NCBI GenBank assembly: GCA_026707935.1
Contig: JAPOVX010000101.1
Span: forward strand, 1-32,187
DNA from: Paracoccaceae bacterium
GTDB lineage: Bacteria; Pseudomonadota; Alphaproteobacteria; Rhodobacterales; Rhodobacteraceae
Reading direction: 5' to 3'
DNA: 32,187 bases
The position numbers and the translations under genes were made by a program. This document shows, in pieces, positions 7,827 to 16,899 of this stretch (the first letter of the stretch is position 1; every line of letters starts with the position of its first letter). The notes below the pieces were generated by a model. The model did no database searches. It had not been told where the DNA came from and worked only from the letters and a program-made list of their open reading frames with translations.

Positions 7827-8135
7827 ATGCGCGAAGGCATCCGACATTCCCTGAATTACCGAAACGCGAGCAAACGGAAGATTGTGGCCCTGCACTTCGG
7901 GGTGTTGGCGTTCGACAATGTCAACGAGTTTCAAGACAAATTAGGTGGAAACACCATCCAAGACGTAGAACAGGGAGCGACCGCCGACGGGGTGTGGATA
8001 GCAAGCGCATTGGCAGGGTCGGCATTTTATACCGGGGTCGCGTACCTATCCAAACGCTCATGGCAGGCTTCGGCCTTCCACCCCGACCGGCATGAAATTT
8101 CTTGTGGATCTGCCTGCGCCGTTGCTACAAGTTAA
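7827..8135 (+). CDS. conserved hypothetical protein, probably a truncated remnant
   Basis: The frame encodes a stretch (KRKIVALHFGVLAFD, then NEFQDKLGG, then FYTGVAYLSK) that I recognise as a pattern of uncharacterised secreted or periplasmic proteins, with no known function. After AYLSK the sequence no longer looks like the family, and it ends within 30 residues. The start is unclear: ATG 7827 has no good ribosome site and the frame is open further upstream to about 7716. It may be a decayed gene whose signal peptide has been lost. No link to the adjacent toxin-antitoxin pair is visible. Confidence 0.4.
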   Translation: MREGIRHSLNYRNASKRKIVALHFGVLAFDNVNEFQDKLGGNTIQDVEQGATADGVWIASALAGSAFYTGVAYLSKRSWQASAFHPDRHEISCGSACAVATS

Positions 8136-8486
8136 CAAACAACTCTCCATTGTCGGGGACAACGTAAACGGGTTCGATGCCGGGCCATAAATCGGGGCTG
8201 CCCGAAACGTCAATCCGTCTGCGTGAGTGTCCGACGCGTTTTTTTCGCAGCTTGATTCTGCGGAGGGGTTTATTTGTCTTCAGTTCCCATTTTCCCGGGG
8301 GTAATTTCACATCAAAGTCCGTTTCGAAAACAGTGAAGTGTGGGCGGCCGACTTGGACTCTATCACCAAACAGGTGCAAGAAATCGAAGCGGCATTCTCT
8401 GTTGAATCACTTCAATCCCGATAGCGTGTCGGCGCAAACGGCTTAAATTCGAATATCCTTCCCATCGACATTCCGCTGCTCCGTTC
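8136..8486. other. 351-bp stretch with one doubtful small frame
   Basis: An 84-codon minus-strand frame (8125-8379) contains FETDFDVKLPPGKWELKT and a basic patch, but it matches nothing I know and has no clear ribosome site. Otherwise this is the downstream flank of the DUF2147 gene. I do not call a gene here. Confidence 0.35.
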
Positions 8487-8921
8487 CTATTCGACCCGCG
8501 TCCAGATCTGGTCCTTGCAGAAAAACAGCACGCAGCCCGAGACACTCAACGTATCCTGGTCCTTCACTTCAAGTTTGGAACGGTAGGTTTGGCCGTCTTC
8601 GGGATTGTAGATCCGGCCCTTTGTCCACTTGCCGTCGCCGGCTGCGGTGAAGCCCGACATCAGTTGAAGCCCGAGAAGGGGCCGGGTCTGCAACGCCACG
8701 TTCTTGTTCTTTACGTCAAGTTTCGGCGTGCCATCCGCATTGCGTGGCTCGGTGAACCAGACGAGCTTGCCACAGAGCTTCTTGCCACAGGACAGAATCT
8801 CGATATGCGAATTGCCGGCCGGGGTCAGCCATACCCCCTTGGGGTCGGCGCTGCCGACGCCAGCGAAGAAAATCGTCGCCGCAAGCCCGGTTAAAATTGC
8901 CTTGATTTGCCTCTTGATCAT
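8487..8921 (-). CDS. DUF2147-family secreted protein
   Basis: This 144-residue protein has a classical signal peptide (MIKRQIKAILTGLAATIFFA, cleavage likely after GVGSA at about residue 25). The mature part matches DUF2147: KGVWLTPAGNSHIEILSCG, a paired Cys (CGKKLCGKLVW), GWT-like KWTKGRIYNPEDGQTY and VSGCVLFFCKDQIWTR. It is predicted to be a periplasmic beta-rich protein; family function is unknown. ATG 8921 is chosen because it begins the signal peptide and has AAGGCG in front. The in-frame extension to 9191 looks non-coding. Confidence 0.88.
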   Translation of the reverse strand: MIKRQIKAILTGLAATIFFAGVGSADPKGVWLTPAGNSHIEILSCGKKLCGKLVWFTEPRNADGTPKLDVKNKNVALQTRPLLGLQLMSGFTAAGDGKWTKGRIYNPEDGQTYRSKLEVKDQDTLSVSGCVLFFCKDQIWTRVE

Positions 8922-9234
8922 GATTTTCGCCTTCAGAAAGTTCCACGGATTTTCGCCATGACCGCCGCGCGGACAATCACGGCCATGCATCACCGTGCCG
9001 CAGCAAGCGGCGAAATCCGGACGCGTGACGGCAGCGATCCGCGCGAAGCGCACGGTCTTTCCCGATACCTGTGCTTGGGTTCTGTCTCCCTTTTCCGATT
9101 CAGGACCGCTGGCCCGTCGCCGGTCCCGCGCGAGCGTAAGCGAGCATGTCCCGATTTTCAACACGCTGCTGAAGGCGGCGGCCGGATTCAACCCGCGGGT
9201 CCAGGCCGGGTAAGAAAAGGCCGCTGGTTTCCGG
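8922..9234. other. 313-bp intergenic stretch containing a repeat copy
   Basis: This lies between the DUF2147 gene and the small gene downstream of the relaxase. Apart from the repeat at 9073-9168, no gene or clear terminator is seen. Confidence 0.4.
9073..9168 (+). repeat. dispersed intergenic repeat, copy 2
   Basis: This is the diverged partner of 6383-6478, in the same orientation. It shares the GGGTTCTGTC start and a TCCCGATTTTCAAC end. No coding frame explains the similarity. Confidence 0.55.
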
Positions 9235-9663
9235 TCAGGATTCTTTCCACCGGTCGATCAGCCTCTCCGCGGCGTCCCGGTCGGTTCCGTCCTTCCAATC
9301 AACGTTTTCCACGAATTGCTCGAATGTCGGCATCACGCGGGCCCTGAACTCGGGATATCGGTCAAACAAGGCAACCAGGAACTGGCCGAGGACGGGCATG
9401 ATGCGCGCCTCCAGGCGACTTTCCCGGACGCTGTCCCGTTTCATCCTGTGCCGCAAGGCGGTGCCAAGCTGGCATGACCTGGAAGGTCCCGAGGGAGCAT
9501 TTTCGGCAACTTCGCGAAACAAGGCGACGAGTTCGGCCTTGTTCAGGGCAACGTCCAGCAGCCCGGACTGGGACGCGGCATCCAGAATTGTGGCTATCTC
9601 CTGGACCCTGCGACGCTCGCGCGCGCGCTCCAGCGCGGCGGCGCTCTTTTCCCTTTTGCTCAC
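9235..9663 (-). CDS. small helical protein coupled to the relaxase gene
   Basis: This is a 142-residue, charged, mostly helical protein that I do not recognise. GTG 9663 overlaps the relaxase stop codon (GTGA, 9660-9663), so the two are very probably translated together. The N-terminus is strongly basic (SKREKSAAALERARERRR), as in DNA-binding or coiled-coil accessory proteins. The rest has amphipathic helices and an acidic end (WKDGTDRDAAERLIDRWKES). Its position suggests an accessory of DNA transfer or of relaxase control. That is inference from context only. Confidence 0.65.
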   Translation of the reverse strand: MSKREKSAAALERARERRRVQEIATILDAASQSGLLDVALNKAELVALFREVAENAPSGPSRSCQLGTALRHRMKRDSVRESRLEARIMPVLGQFLVALFDRYPEFRARVMPTFEQFVENVDWKDGTDRDAAERLIDRWKES

Positions 9664-12600
9664 CAACTGAACCCTTCCTGAACGCGTGAATGAAGTCCCG
9701 GGAACGGTTGACGACCCGTGTCGGACATTCTTTCCCCCAATGCCGCAATATTCCCGGCGACACGACGCCGGTGCTCTGACGGGAGATCAGGCAAAGACCC
9801 TGGAAGTTCCGCGCCCGGGGTCATCAGGGCGCGCATTTCGTGGGCCGTGAACAGGGGCCGCCGGACGCCCGGATTGACCTCGGCGTCCCGTGTTTCCCGA
9901 GAATCCGGTCGCGCGCGCAACATCGAGTCGAGGAATTCCGAACGCGCGGCGAAAAGTTCGTCGGGGTGCCTGACGGCACGTTCCTCTACGGCACCTTGGA
10001 GTATTCGGACAATGTCGCGCTCGATCGTGCTCCAGGACCCGGGTGCCGCCGTGAACAACCGCGCGACGGTTTCTTCGGCAAACGTTACACCGGAACCGGT
10101 CGCCGCCATGGCAAGCATCCGGGCCTTTCCAACCGTCCGGCCGAATACCTGTCCCGTGCGTCTCTCCGGAAGGCCTCGCAAGACCTCGAATACGCGCAGG
10201 TCCGCGATTGCGCGTTCAAGCCAGTTGCCGTCGGGCCAGGTGATCCTTTCCGTCATTCCCAGGATCCTTGAATGGATGTCGAGCTTGTGTCCGACATGTC
10301 CAGGCGGGGCAATTTCCGTAAACGCGACCGCAAGCGCCACCATGTTTCGTGAATATTCGGCCGCGTCCAGGTCCGGACGATCCGCGAGTCCATCGCGGGA
10401 CCCCGCGCGCCTGGTATCCATGGCCTCGACGACGAGCCGGTTTCCCTCTCCGCAGAAGCAGCTGACGAGATCTCGCCACGCCCCGGGAGTGTCCGAAGTC
10501 CGGCCCGGTCTGCTGCCGCTGCCAGGATCCGCCTTGTCGACGGGCGCCGACCGTTCCTTGAGCGTCTCGCCGAATTCCATCGCCGTTTCCATTGCTGCCA
10601 ACCGGAGCCAGGCGTTCAGAGCCCGTTCATTGCCAAGACGATTCACGACGCCGGCATCATCCTGGCACGCACCGACGGGAATTCCGGATTCCGGGCGCTG
10701 ATCGCCAAGGGCCGGATCGAAACGGTCCGGCAGTCGCGGGGCGAGACCCGGGAGACGTCGTTGCCAAGCCTCGCGGCCGATTGATGCGAGATCTGCCATC
10801 GGGTTCGTCCAGCCTGTCGTGTTGATCATTTTCGACAGGAAACCGGTCGGATCCTCGTCCAGGACGTGAATGTGGCCGGACGGGCCACCGCACGACAATG
10901 CGTAACGTATCGACTGTCCCCGACTGGCGGGGCTGAACACGAGATGGCGTGATCCCGGGAAACCTGCCGAATTCTCGATGGTGTCTGCGAAGGCATGATC
11001 AAGGACAACGCAATCTGCCCGCAATCGCATGAATCGCGGCCCGCCGTTTTCCGTCTCGTTTGTGCCGAACGGATCGAGATCCAGGAGAAGGTTCTCGTCC
11101 CTGGCAACGACGACTTCTGCCAACTGGTTGTCCCGGATGCCGGTCCCCGGATCTGCCTTGACGACTCGAACGGGATCACCCCCGGCAAGCAGGATCGGCG
11201 ATCCGTCGGCAAGCCTGGTCTCGGAGGCATCCGGCCGGTTGCCCATCCTGTCCAGGATTTCCCGGTTGATTGCCGCGGCCTGCGCACGCGTCGCGGCAAG
11301 GACGATTTTTCCCCTGGCCGGATCCGCGATGAAGTCATTGGCCGCATTCAGGACCAGGACGTCCATCGTCCGGGCGCTTCCGAACCGGGATTCCGAGGGG
11401 ACGATCTTGTCCAGGACCTGTTCGAAGGATGCCTGTTCGGGGATGAATCGGCACTGGCCGCTGATGCCGCCCGGTCGGGATCGGGAGACGGGCTCAAACA
11501 GGTTTCGTGCGGGGAATCTGTCCGTGAGCAGGCGCCAGGGCGATCCCCTCTGATGACCCGACGAGAGGGCGTTCCCGAACATCACCACGGCCGAGCGGTC
11601 CCTTTCCGCGCGCCCGAGCAGGCTGGCCATGTCAGTCGCCCCGACCGTTTCCGCGGCGTCAAGCACGTAGCAGTCTGCGGGCTCCAGCCCCCGGACATCT
11701 CCAGGCGCGCATATCGTCGCATTTTCAGGGATCCGGTGGCGGATCATCACGGCGCGGTCGTCATCGACGACCAAGGACACGCTCCGTGTCCCGAGTTCCG
11801 ACAGCCGTTGTACAAGACTGCATGCCGTTTCGGTCATTCCGGAGCGATCCGGGCCATCGACAACCGCGAGAGCCGAACCGGAAAGGATGTCGTTGACGGG
11901 TCCGTCCGGGAATCCCTTGCCCGAAGCCCCGGGTTCCCGGCGCAGGCAATCCCGGAGCGTATGCCGGCGAATTCGATAGGCCGCGGAGACGATCGTCTCG
12001 TCCAGCCGCAACCGATCCAAGGTGGTCAGAAACGAATCCGGGAATTCGCGGGAGCCCGGGACAAGCACCACGGTCTCGTCGTGGTCGAGAACGTCGTCAG
12101 CGGAATTCCGAATGCTGTACCGGTCACCGGAATGGAGGGCGAGTTCGGCGGCAAGTTCACTGGCGGTTACCGATCCCCGGGCCAAAACCATCCGGCGAAG
12201 AACCGAAACCGGGCTCGGGGATCGGCTCCCGTCGGCCGGGTGCGTGCCAGGCCCGGTGACGCCGCTGTCCGGGTTGATCCGGAGAGTCCGCGTTGAAGCA
12301 GGCGGGGCAGGGGCCGCGCTGAAGGAGCCGGCCTCCCAACCATCTGCATGCACCTGGCGGCCGGGTTGTCGAGAATGTGCGCTTCGTTCGTTCTCGCCGC
12401 GTAACCATGGAGGCGCCGGAGCCCGATTCAGGCAAACTGCAAGCTCCTCGATCGCCGCGAAGCTTGACCGATCGATGTAGACCCGGAGTTGGCTTCGATG
12501 CCGCGAAAACGCCGTTACCGCCATGTTGCGGTCGATGTGGCCCGTTGCGAGAAACAGCACCCGCTCCAGGACCTGGTTTCGCGCTCGCTTCGGGTCGAGT

Positions 12601-14591
12601 GCAAACCCCGGTGCGAGACAGGTCGCCGCAGGCCCGGAAAACCCGACGCGCGATTCCACGTCGTCGAAAAGAACCTCGACCGTCCCGGAATCTGCCCCGT
12701 TTGCCGCGACGACTGTTCCAAGCATTCCCGGCCGAACCCGAAGCTCAGGCACGGAACTTCGGGTGACAACCCTGTCACCGCGCCCGAATTCAATGCTTCC
12801 GTTTTCGGCGGGAGTCTGCCGGAATCCCCTGATCCTTCCGGTTCGGATTCCTTCTGCCCGAATTGCGCGGTTGAGCGCATCGACCAGCAGTCTTTCCGGA
12901 ACGATGGCAAGGGTTGGAGCGAAACCGGCCCAGTAATCCCGGGCAATTTCATCGCACGCCCCGCCGAAGTCATCCGCAAAGGCAACCGAATCCCGGGAAT
13001 CGAGACTCGCGAGCGCCTCGCGTGGCCGGGCGGACGCCATCAATCGCGAAACGCTTCCGGCCTCGCTGCCTTTCTGGTGGGAAAATGTTTCGGACACGAT
13101 TCCGCCAAAGGTTTCCCAGAGCATGCTGAAGGCGGAACGGGCCGGAATTGGTTCGCGCCGCGCGTAGTCGTCCATGAGAACCAGCTTGCCGGAAGCACCT
13201 TGCATGAGTTCCAGGAGATCTGCCAGTTCCCAGAATTCAAGAAGGCCGGCGTCATCAAGACAGGCAACGAACGGCGACGGAAGCGTATGCGGTTTTCGTC
13301 TCAGCGCATAGATCAGCGCGGGAACCGTCCTTTCGGTTGGTGAATTCCTTGCGGCGGGGAAATTCGTCCCTTCGTAGGGAACAACCATGACAGTGCCGGC
13401 TCCTTCGGAGCTGGCAAGCGACTGGATATATCGCTTGATCCGGTCTCGCTCTTCACCAGGGAATCCCGACAGCAGGGCAAGACGGCCCGCGCGGGTGATC
13501 GACCGGACGGCCAGGGTGACCTGATCCTGCTCACCGCCGCATTCCGATTGATCGGTCGGTTTCGGAAAATCGGCGCCATTGGACGGCGGATCCAGGTCAA
13601 GCAGGGACTGTGCTGCGGCAAGCAACCTGTGTTCGACGGCAATCTGATACCTCGATGCGAACACCGGATCCCGGGTTGCGGGTTCGCGCCCGACGAGAAC
13701 GAGCGACGGGCTGTTCTCGACCCTTTGCATGTACACGTGGAAGTCGGTTTCCGACGGAAACCGGATCCATCTCTTTGCCTGTTCTGCAAGCGACTGGCGG
13801 TTCACGAGCCGTGTTGTCGTCCCCGCCAGTTTCACGAGTTCCTCGATATCGGAGAACATCAGGTCGGAGTTCTTTTCCAGGGCCGACTCTTTCCTTGCCA
13901 GGCGCTTCGTGTAAACCACGTGGTTTGACGGATTTGCCGGGGGTGGCCCGAGCTTGTCGACCGGAGCCAATCGAAGCCCTCGTTCGGCATATTTTCTTAC
14001 GTCCAGGAGTTTGGTTTCACCGGCAAAAGAGAGGAACACGTTCGCGGTCTGCACGAACTCGAAACGGAGATCCTTGTTCATTCTTGCGAAATGCGCGTAC
14101 TGGTGCTTACTTCCCCATCCGCCGGGAAGCGCGGGTCTTTGGGCGAAAATGACGTGAGCATGTGGATTCCCCGGCTTGTCATGAACAACCAGGTCGAGCG
14201 GATATCCGCGTCGTGTCAACGACTTCCGGGCAAATGTGCTGGACAGGCTCACGTTTTCGTCGAGGGTCAACTCCAGGGGCAGCGCGATCATGAGTTCCAG
14301 CGCGCAGATCCTGGTCGGACAAGGATTGTGGAGTTCTTCGTGGATCTCGATGTCATTCCAGAGGCGTTGGGCACCCTCGGGTGATGACGGGTATTTCTCG
14401 TGGGCCCATTCGGCCGACGACGGAGGGATGACGAGTTCTTCGTGGACAACGTTCGAACTTGAGAAATTTCCACATCTTTCGCCGGTCAGGTCACGCACAA
14501 AGACCGCCTTGTGGCAGTACGCCGAAAGCCGGACAGCCGATTTTCCGTCTGAAAATCGCAGGGGACGGATGATCGCGACCGTTATCGCCAT
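9660..14591 (-). CDS. TraA/MobA-type relaxase with two degenerate helicase-like modules
   Basis: This is a 1643-residue protein. ATG 14591 is chosen because it follows a strong ribosome site (GGGAGGGG) and begins the relaxase fold. Residues 1-200 form the HUH relaxase: Tyr25 in RLSAYCHK is the candidate nicking residue, and HDKPGNPHAHVIF gives the metal-binding His137, His144 and His146. Such proteins nick DNA at an oriT and lead the strand into a recipient. Two RecD/TraA-like helicase modules follow, but their key motifs are altered. The Walker A positions read SGFPGEERD (about residue 375) and DGPDRSGMTET (about 915), neither with a P-loop Lys. The TIHKSQG-type motif appears as DPKRARN in the first and TIENSAG in the second. 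SRHRSQLRVY in module 1 keeps motif VI. No type IV secretion genes or recognised oriT are in the window. Confidence 0.82.
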   Translation of the reverse strand: MAITVAIIRPLRFSDGKSAVRLSAYCHKAVFVRDLTGERCGNFSSSNVVHEELVIPPSSAEWAHEKYPSSPEGAQRLWNDIEIHEELHNPCPTRICALELMIALPLELTLDENVSLSSTFARKSLTRRGYPLDLVVHDKPGNPHAHVIFAQRPALPGGWGSKHQYAHFARMNKDLRFEFVQTANVFLSFAGETKLLDVRKYAERGLRLAPVDKLGPPPANPSNHVVYTKRLARKESALEKNSDLMFSDIEELVKLAGTTTRLVNRQSLAEQAKRWIRFPSETDFHVYMQRVENSPSLVLVGREPATRDPVFASRYQIAVEHRLLAAAQSLLDLDPPSNGADFPKPTDQSECGGEQDQVTLAVRSITRAGRLALLSGFPGEERDRIKRYIQSLASSEGAGTVMVVPYEGTNFPAARNSPTERTVPALIYALRRKPHTLPSPFVACLDDAGLLEFWELADLLELMQGASGKLVLMDDYARREPIPARSAFSMLWETFGGIVSETFSHQKGSEAGSVSRLMASARPREALASLDSRDSVAFADDFGGACDEIARDYWAGFAPTLAIVPERLLVDALNRAIRAEGIRTGRIRGFRQTPAENGSIEFGRGDRVVTRSSVPELRVRPGMLGTVVAANGADSGTVEVLFDDVESRVGFSGPAATCLAPGFALDPKRARNQVLERVLFLATGHIDRNMAVTAFSRHRSQLRVYIDRSSFAAIEELAVCLNRAPAPPWLRGENERSAHSRQPGRQVHADGWEAGSFSAAPAPPASTRTLRINPDSGVTGPGTHPADGSRSPSPVSVLRRMVLARGSVTASELAAELALHSGDRYSIRNSADDVLDHDETVVLVPGSREFPDSFLTTLDRLRLDETIVSAAYRIRRHTLRDCLRREPGASGKGFPDGPVNDILSGSALAVVDGPDRSGMTETACSLVQRLSELGTRSVSLVVDDDRAVMIRHRIPENATICAPGDVRGLEPADCYVLDAAETVGATDMASLLGRAERDRSAVVMFGNALSSGHQRGSPWRLLTDRFPARNLFEPVSRSRPGGISGQCRFIPEQASFEQVLDKIVPSESRFGSARTMDVLVLNAANDFIADPARGKIVLAATRAQAAAINREILDRMGNRPDASETRLADGSPILLAGGDPVRVVKADPGTGIRDNQLAEVVVARDENLLLDLDPFGTNETENGGPRFMRLRADCVVLDHAFADTIENSAGFPGSRHLVFSPASRGQSIRYALSCGGPSGHIHVLDEDPTGFLSKMINTTGWTNPMADLASIGREAWQRRLPGLAPRLPDRFDPALGDQRPESGIPVGACQDDAGVVNRLGNERALNAWLRLAAMETAMEFGETLKERSAPVDKADPGSGSRPGRTSDTPGAWRDLVSCFCGEGNRLVVEAMDTRRAGSRDGLADRPDLDAAEYSRNMVALAVAFTEIAPPGHVGHKLDIHSRILGMTERITWPDGNWLERAIADLRVFEVLRGLPERRTGQVFGRTVGKARMLAMAATGSGVTFAEETVARLFTAAPGSWSTIERDIVRILQGAVEERAVRHPDELFAARSEFLDSMLRARPDSRETRDAEVNPGVRRPLFTAHEMRALMTPGAELPGSLPDLPSEHRRRVAGNIAALGERMSDTGRQPFPGLHSRVQEGFSW

Positions 14592-15585
14592 GTCCCCTCC
14601 CACCCTTCGTGTGCACCGGAGAACGTGACTTTCGATCCGTTCGACTCGATCATGCCCAAACCGACTGCAGACGCGCTTGACCCGGGCCTCCCGAGCCGCC
14701 GCCGCCGGGGATGGACTCGGATCTCGCCCGCCCCGTATGGTTCGTTTGCCCGAACATTGGCCTGGACCGAAATCCCGGAACTCACCGGTCAGCAAGGCTT
14801 GGAGAAAGGAACATATGGCGAACATCCACAATCCGGGCGCTGATTTCAAGCGAATTATCGTTTATATACGAAGTTTTTCACGCAAACCTCGCGAGGATTG
14901 CCGGTTCATGATGTGGCTGGCGAAGCCGGGTGCGACTTGTTGGCAACTGATCCGATCATGCGTCGCCACAAGAGTGAATCCGCGCCGGTTTCGACCTGGA
15001 ACAAGGACATCGACACTGATGGCATCGGGATGGAACCGTGAGAGGTCTCGGACCACGCAGATCGTGTTGTCATCCGTGCGGGCCCTTGCCTGTCGAGTTC
15101 GAGGATGATCGACTTCGGCTTCGGTGAACGGGCCCACATACCACGGTGACGAGAGGCGAACTCCAATTGATGCTCGGCGTAGAGGCACCAAATATTCGGA
15201 AATCCGGAAACGTTACCAAAAAAATCTGCGCCCTGTGAATTCTGACAAATCGACGACCCAGACTAAAGGAAGTCGGCCCAACCCAGTGAGCGTGTATGCG
15301 GCGGATTTCGTGGGGCACGTGAACCCGGTCCGATCAGGTTTTTGGGTGCGCGATCCGGTCGGCCAGGTCTCGAAGTGACCGCGGTCACCGTTGACAAAGA
15401 CGGGGACGTTCAGGAAACCATGGAAGAGTTCGGACGTTTGGATGAATCGACCATGAACATGGTGAGATTTAGCGGACCGATTGGCAGGGTCGCGACGGAT
15501 CGAATCCTGGCCAAGCACGCAGGTCCAGGAAGCCGGGCGGTCCTTGCCCCTGATCAAAGACAGGTCGGTACCAAGAAAGGTCAAG
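14592..15585. other. about 1 kb upstream of the relaxase; possible oriT region
   Basis: No confident gene apart from the weak candidate at 14815. Relaxase genes of the TraA type often lie near their oriT, so this stretch is the first place to look. An AT-rich tract near 14850-14880 interrupts otherwise GC-rich sequence, but I see no hallmark inverted repeat that would let me call an origin. Confidence 0.3.
14815..15108 (+). CDS. possible 97-residue basic protein divergent from the relaxase
   Basis: ATG 14815 follows a good ribosome site (GGAGAAAGGA, with AAGGA 4 nt from the ATG). The product starts MANIHNPGADFKRIIVYIRS, is basic throughout, and is not recognised. Divergent placement next to a relaxase would fit a small transfer accessory protein, but the codon pattern is unremarkable and the frame could be chance. 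Confidence 0.3.
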   Translation: MANIHNPGADFKRIIVYIRSFSRKPREDCRFMMWLAKPGATCWQLIRSCVATRVNPRRFRPGTRTSTLMASGWNRERSRTTQIVLSSVRALACRVRG

Positions 15586-16473
15586 ATGGGCAGATATGAT
15601 CGATTGATGGATCGGATCGCTAAAGGTGACCGGATCCTGATTGACGGCGCGACGGGAACGGAGATCGAACGGCGAGGGGTTCCGCAACTTGACAATGCCT
15701 GGAACGGCGGCGGCGCATTGAGCCATCCGGAAGTCTTGTGCGGAGTTCACGAGGATTACATTCGTGAAGGAGCGGAGATCGTCATTTCCAACACCTTTGC
15801 AACGCATCGGCACGCGTTGTGCGATGCCGGTATGGAACATAGGTTCGAGTTTCTGAATCGTCGCGGGGTGGAACTTGCGATCGAAGCGCGGGAACGCGCG
15901 CGCGCGCCGGAGGTCCTCGTCGCGGGAGGCATTTCTTACTGGTCCTGGTCGGGAAACTGGCTTGAGCCGAAGGATCTGGCGACAGGTGCGGAAGAACAGG
16001 CGTTCATCATGGCGCAAGCAGGCGCCGATCTTCTCATGCTGGAGATGATGGTCGACGTGGATAGCTTGCTGGTTACGCTTGAAGCGGCCCGGGCGAGCGG
16101 ATTGCCGGTATGGGTCGGGCTGTCGTGCGCTCCGGACGAGTCCGGAAATATGGTGCTTTTGCGTGGTGGCGCGTTGGCGGATGCGCTGGATGTGCTCAAT
16201 GATAGAATGGTTCCGGTCGTGTGCATAATGCACACGGAAGTGGAGGATATCGATCCGTGCCTCGATATCGTCGACGACCATTGGCCGGGACCGGTCGGTG
16301 TGTACGCCCATTCTGCCCAGTGGGAAGGCCAGGTCTGCATTTTCGACGACACGATTACGCCAGCCGAATACGCGGTCCGTGCGCGGTCCTGGCTCGGGCG
16401 TGGTGTACGGATCATTGGTGGTTGCTGCGGATTGGGCGTTGAACACATCCAGGCATTGAAACGAATTCTTTGA
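15586..16473 (+). CDS. homocysteine S-methyltransferase family protein
   Basis: This 295-residue protein has the fold of Zn-dependent homocysteine (or related thiol/selenol) methyltransferases. The N-terminus has ILIDGATGTEIERRG and SHPEVLCGVHEDYIREGAEI. These are followed by ISNTFATHRHAL and AGADLLMLEMMVD. Candidate zinc ligands are Cys213 (VVCIMHT) and the Cys280-Cys281 pair in GGCCG. The family transfers a methyl group to homocysteine to give methionine, using donors such as S-methylmethionine or betaine; MetH has the same domain at its N-terminus. The donor here cannot be read. ATG 15586 is preceded by AAAGGTC and suits the family start. It stands alone, with no methionine-pathway neighbours. 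Confidence 0.88.
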   Translation: MGRYDRLMDRIAKGDRILIDGATGTEIERRGVPQLDNAWNGGGALSHPEVLCGVHEDYIREGAEIVISNTFATHRHALCDAGMEHRFEFLNRRGVELAIEARERARAPEVLVAGGISYWSWSGNWLEPKDLATGAEEQAFIMAQAGADLLMLEMMVDVDSLLVTLEAARASGLPVWVGLSCAPDESGNMVLLRGGALADALDVLNDRMVPVVCIMHTEVEDIDPCLDIVDDHWPGPVGVYAHSAQWEGQVCIFDDTITPAEYAVRARSWLGRGVRIIGGCCGLGVEHIQALKRIL

Positions 16474-16599
16474 ATGGCTTGTCAGTGGCCTGTGCATCAA
16501 GGTGTCAAGTTCATTATGGCACGTTGCGTGCTCCGATTGGCCCGAGTTTGGGCGCCTGAGGCATGTTTCGTGGCCCCGGGTTCGACTTCAGGCAGTTCC

Positions 16600-16890
16600 A
16601 GTTGGCAGCCAGAACTCCACGGACCTCATCTTCCCGGGCTGATAGTGACCGTTCCCCGCTCTGAAGGACGGGGCTTCCTGGCCCTCGGGTTGCAGCGGAC
16701 GGCGTGTCCGTCTCGCGCAAGCGCAATGCGGCTGTTGCGCCGTCGGGACGCTGCCAGATCTGGTACGCAAACCTCTCGAGTTCTCCCCGAAGCCAGCCCT
16801 TCGGCGCCGCCGCGCCTGGAGCGACCCCACCACCGCTAAGCGCAAACGCGCCCGGCCGTCGGGGTCGCCGGGTTTGTTTCCCTTGCCCAT
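16600..16890 (-). pseudogene. transposase N-terminal remnant, frameshifted
   Basis: ATG 16890 begins MGKGNKPGDPDGRARLRLAVVG, which recalls the start of transposases that follow a zinc-finger helper gene in some two-gene insertion sequences. The matching continuation (KGWLRGELERFAYQIWQRP) lies in another frame, so a frameshift separates them. The catalytic core is absent. It follows the helper remnant in the same orientation, supporting a shared element origin. Confidence 0.5.
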
Positions 16891-16899
16891 GACGCTGTC

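Noticed and set aside
8155..8200. GTTCGA-type loop resembling a tRNA T-arm
   Set aside because: The flanking sequence does not fold into a cloverleaf and no acceptor stem or CCA pairing was found.
8125..8379. 84-codon minus-strand frame with a basic middle section
   Set aside because: No family resemblance and no ribosome site; probably a chance frame in intergenic DNA.
10995..12296. 433-codon plus-strand frame opposite the relaxase gene
   Set aside because: Shadow of the relaxase frame. The minus-strand reading shows aligned family motifs; this one does not.
14850..14885. AT-rich tract that might be an oriT nick region
   Set aside because: No inverted repeat or known nick-site core could be recognised, so it is not called an origin.
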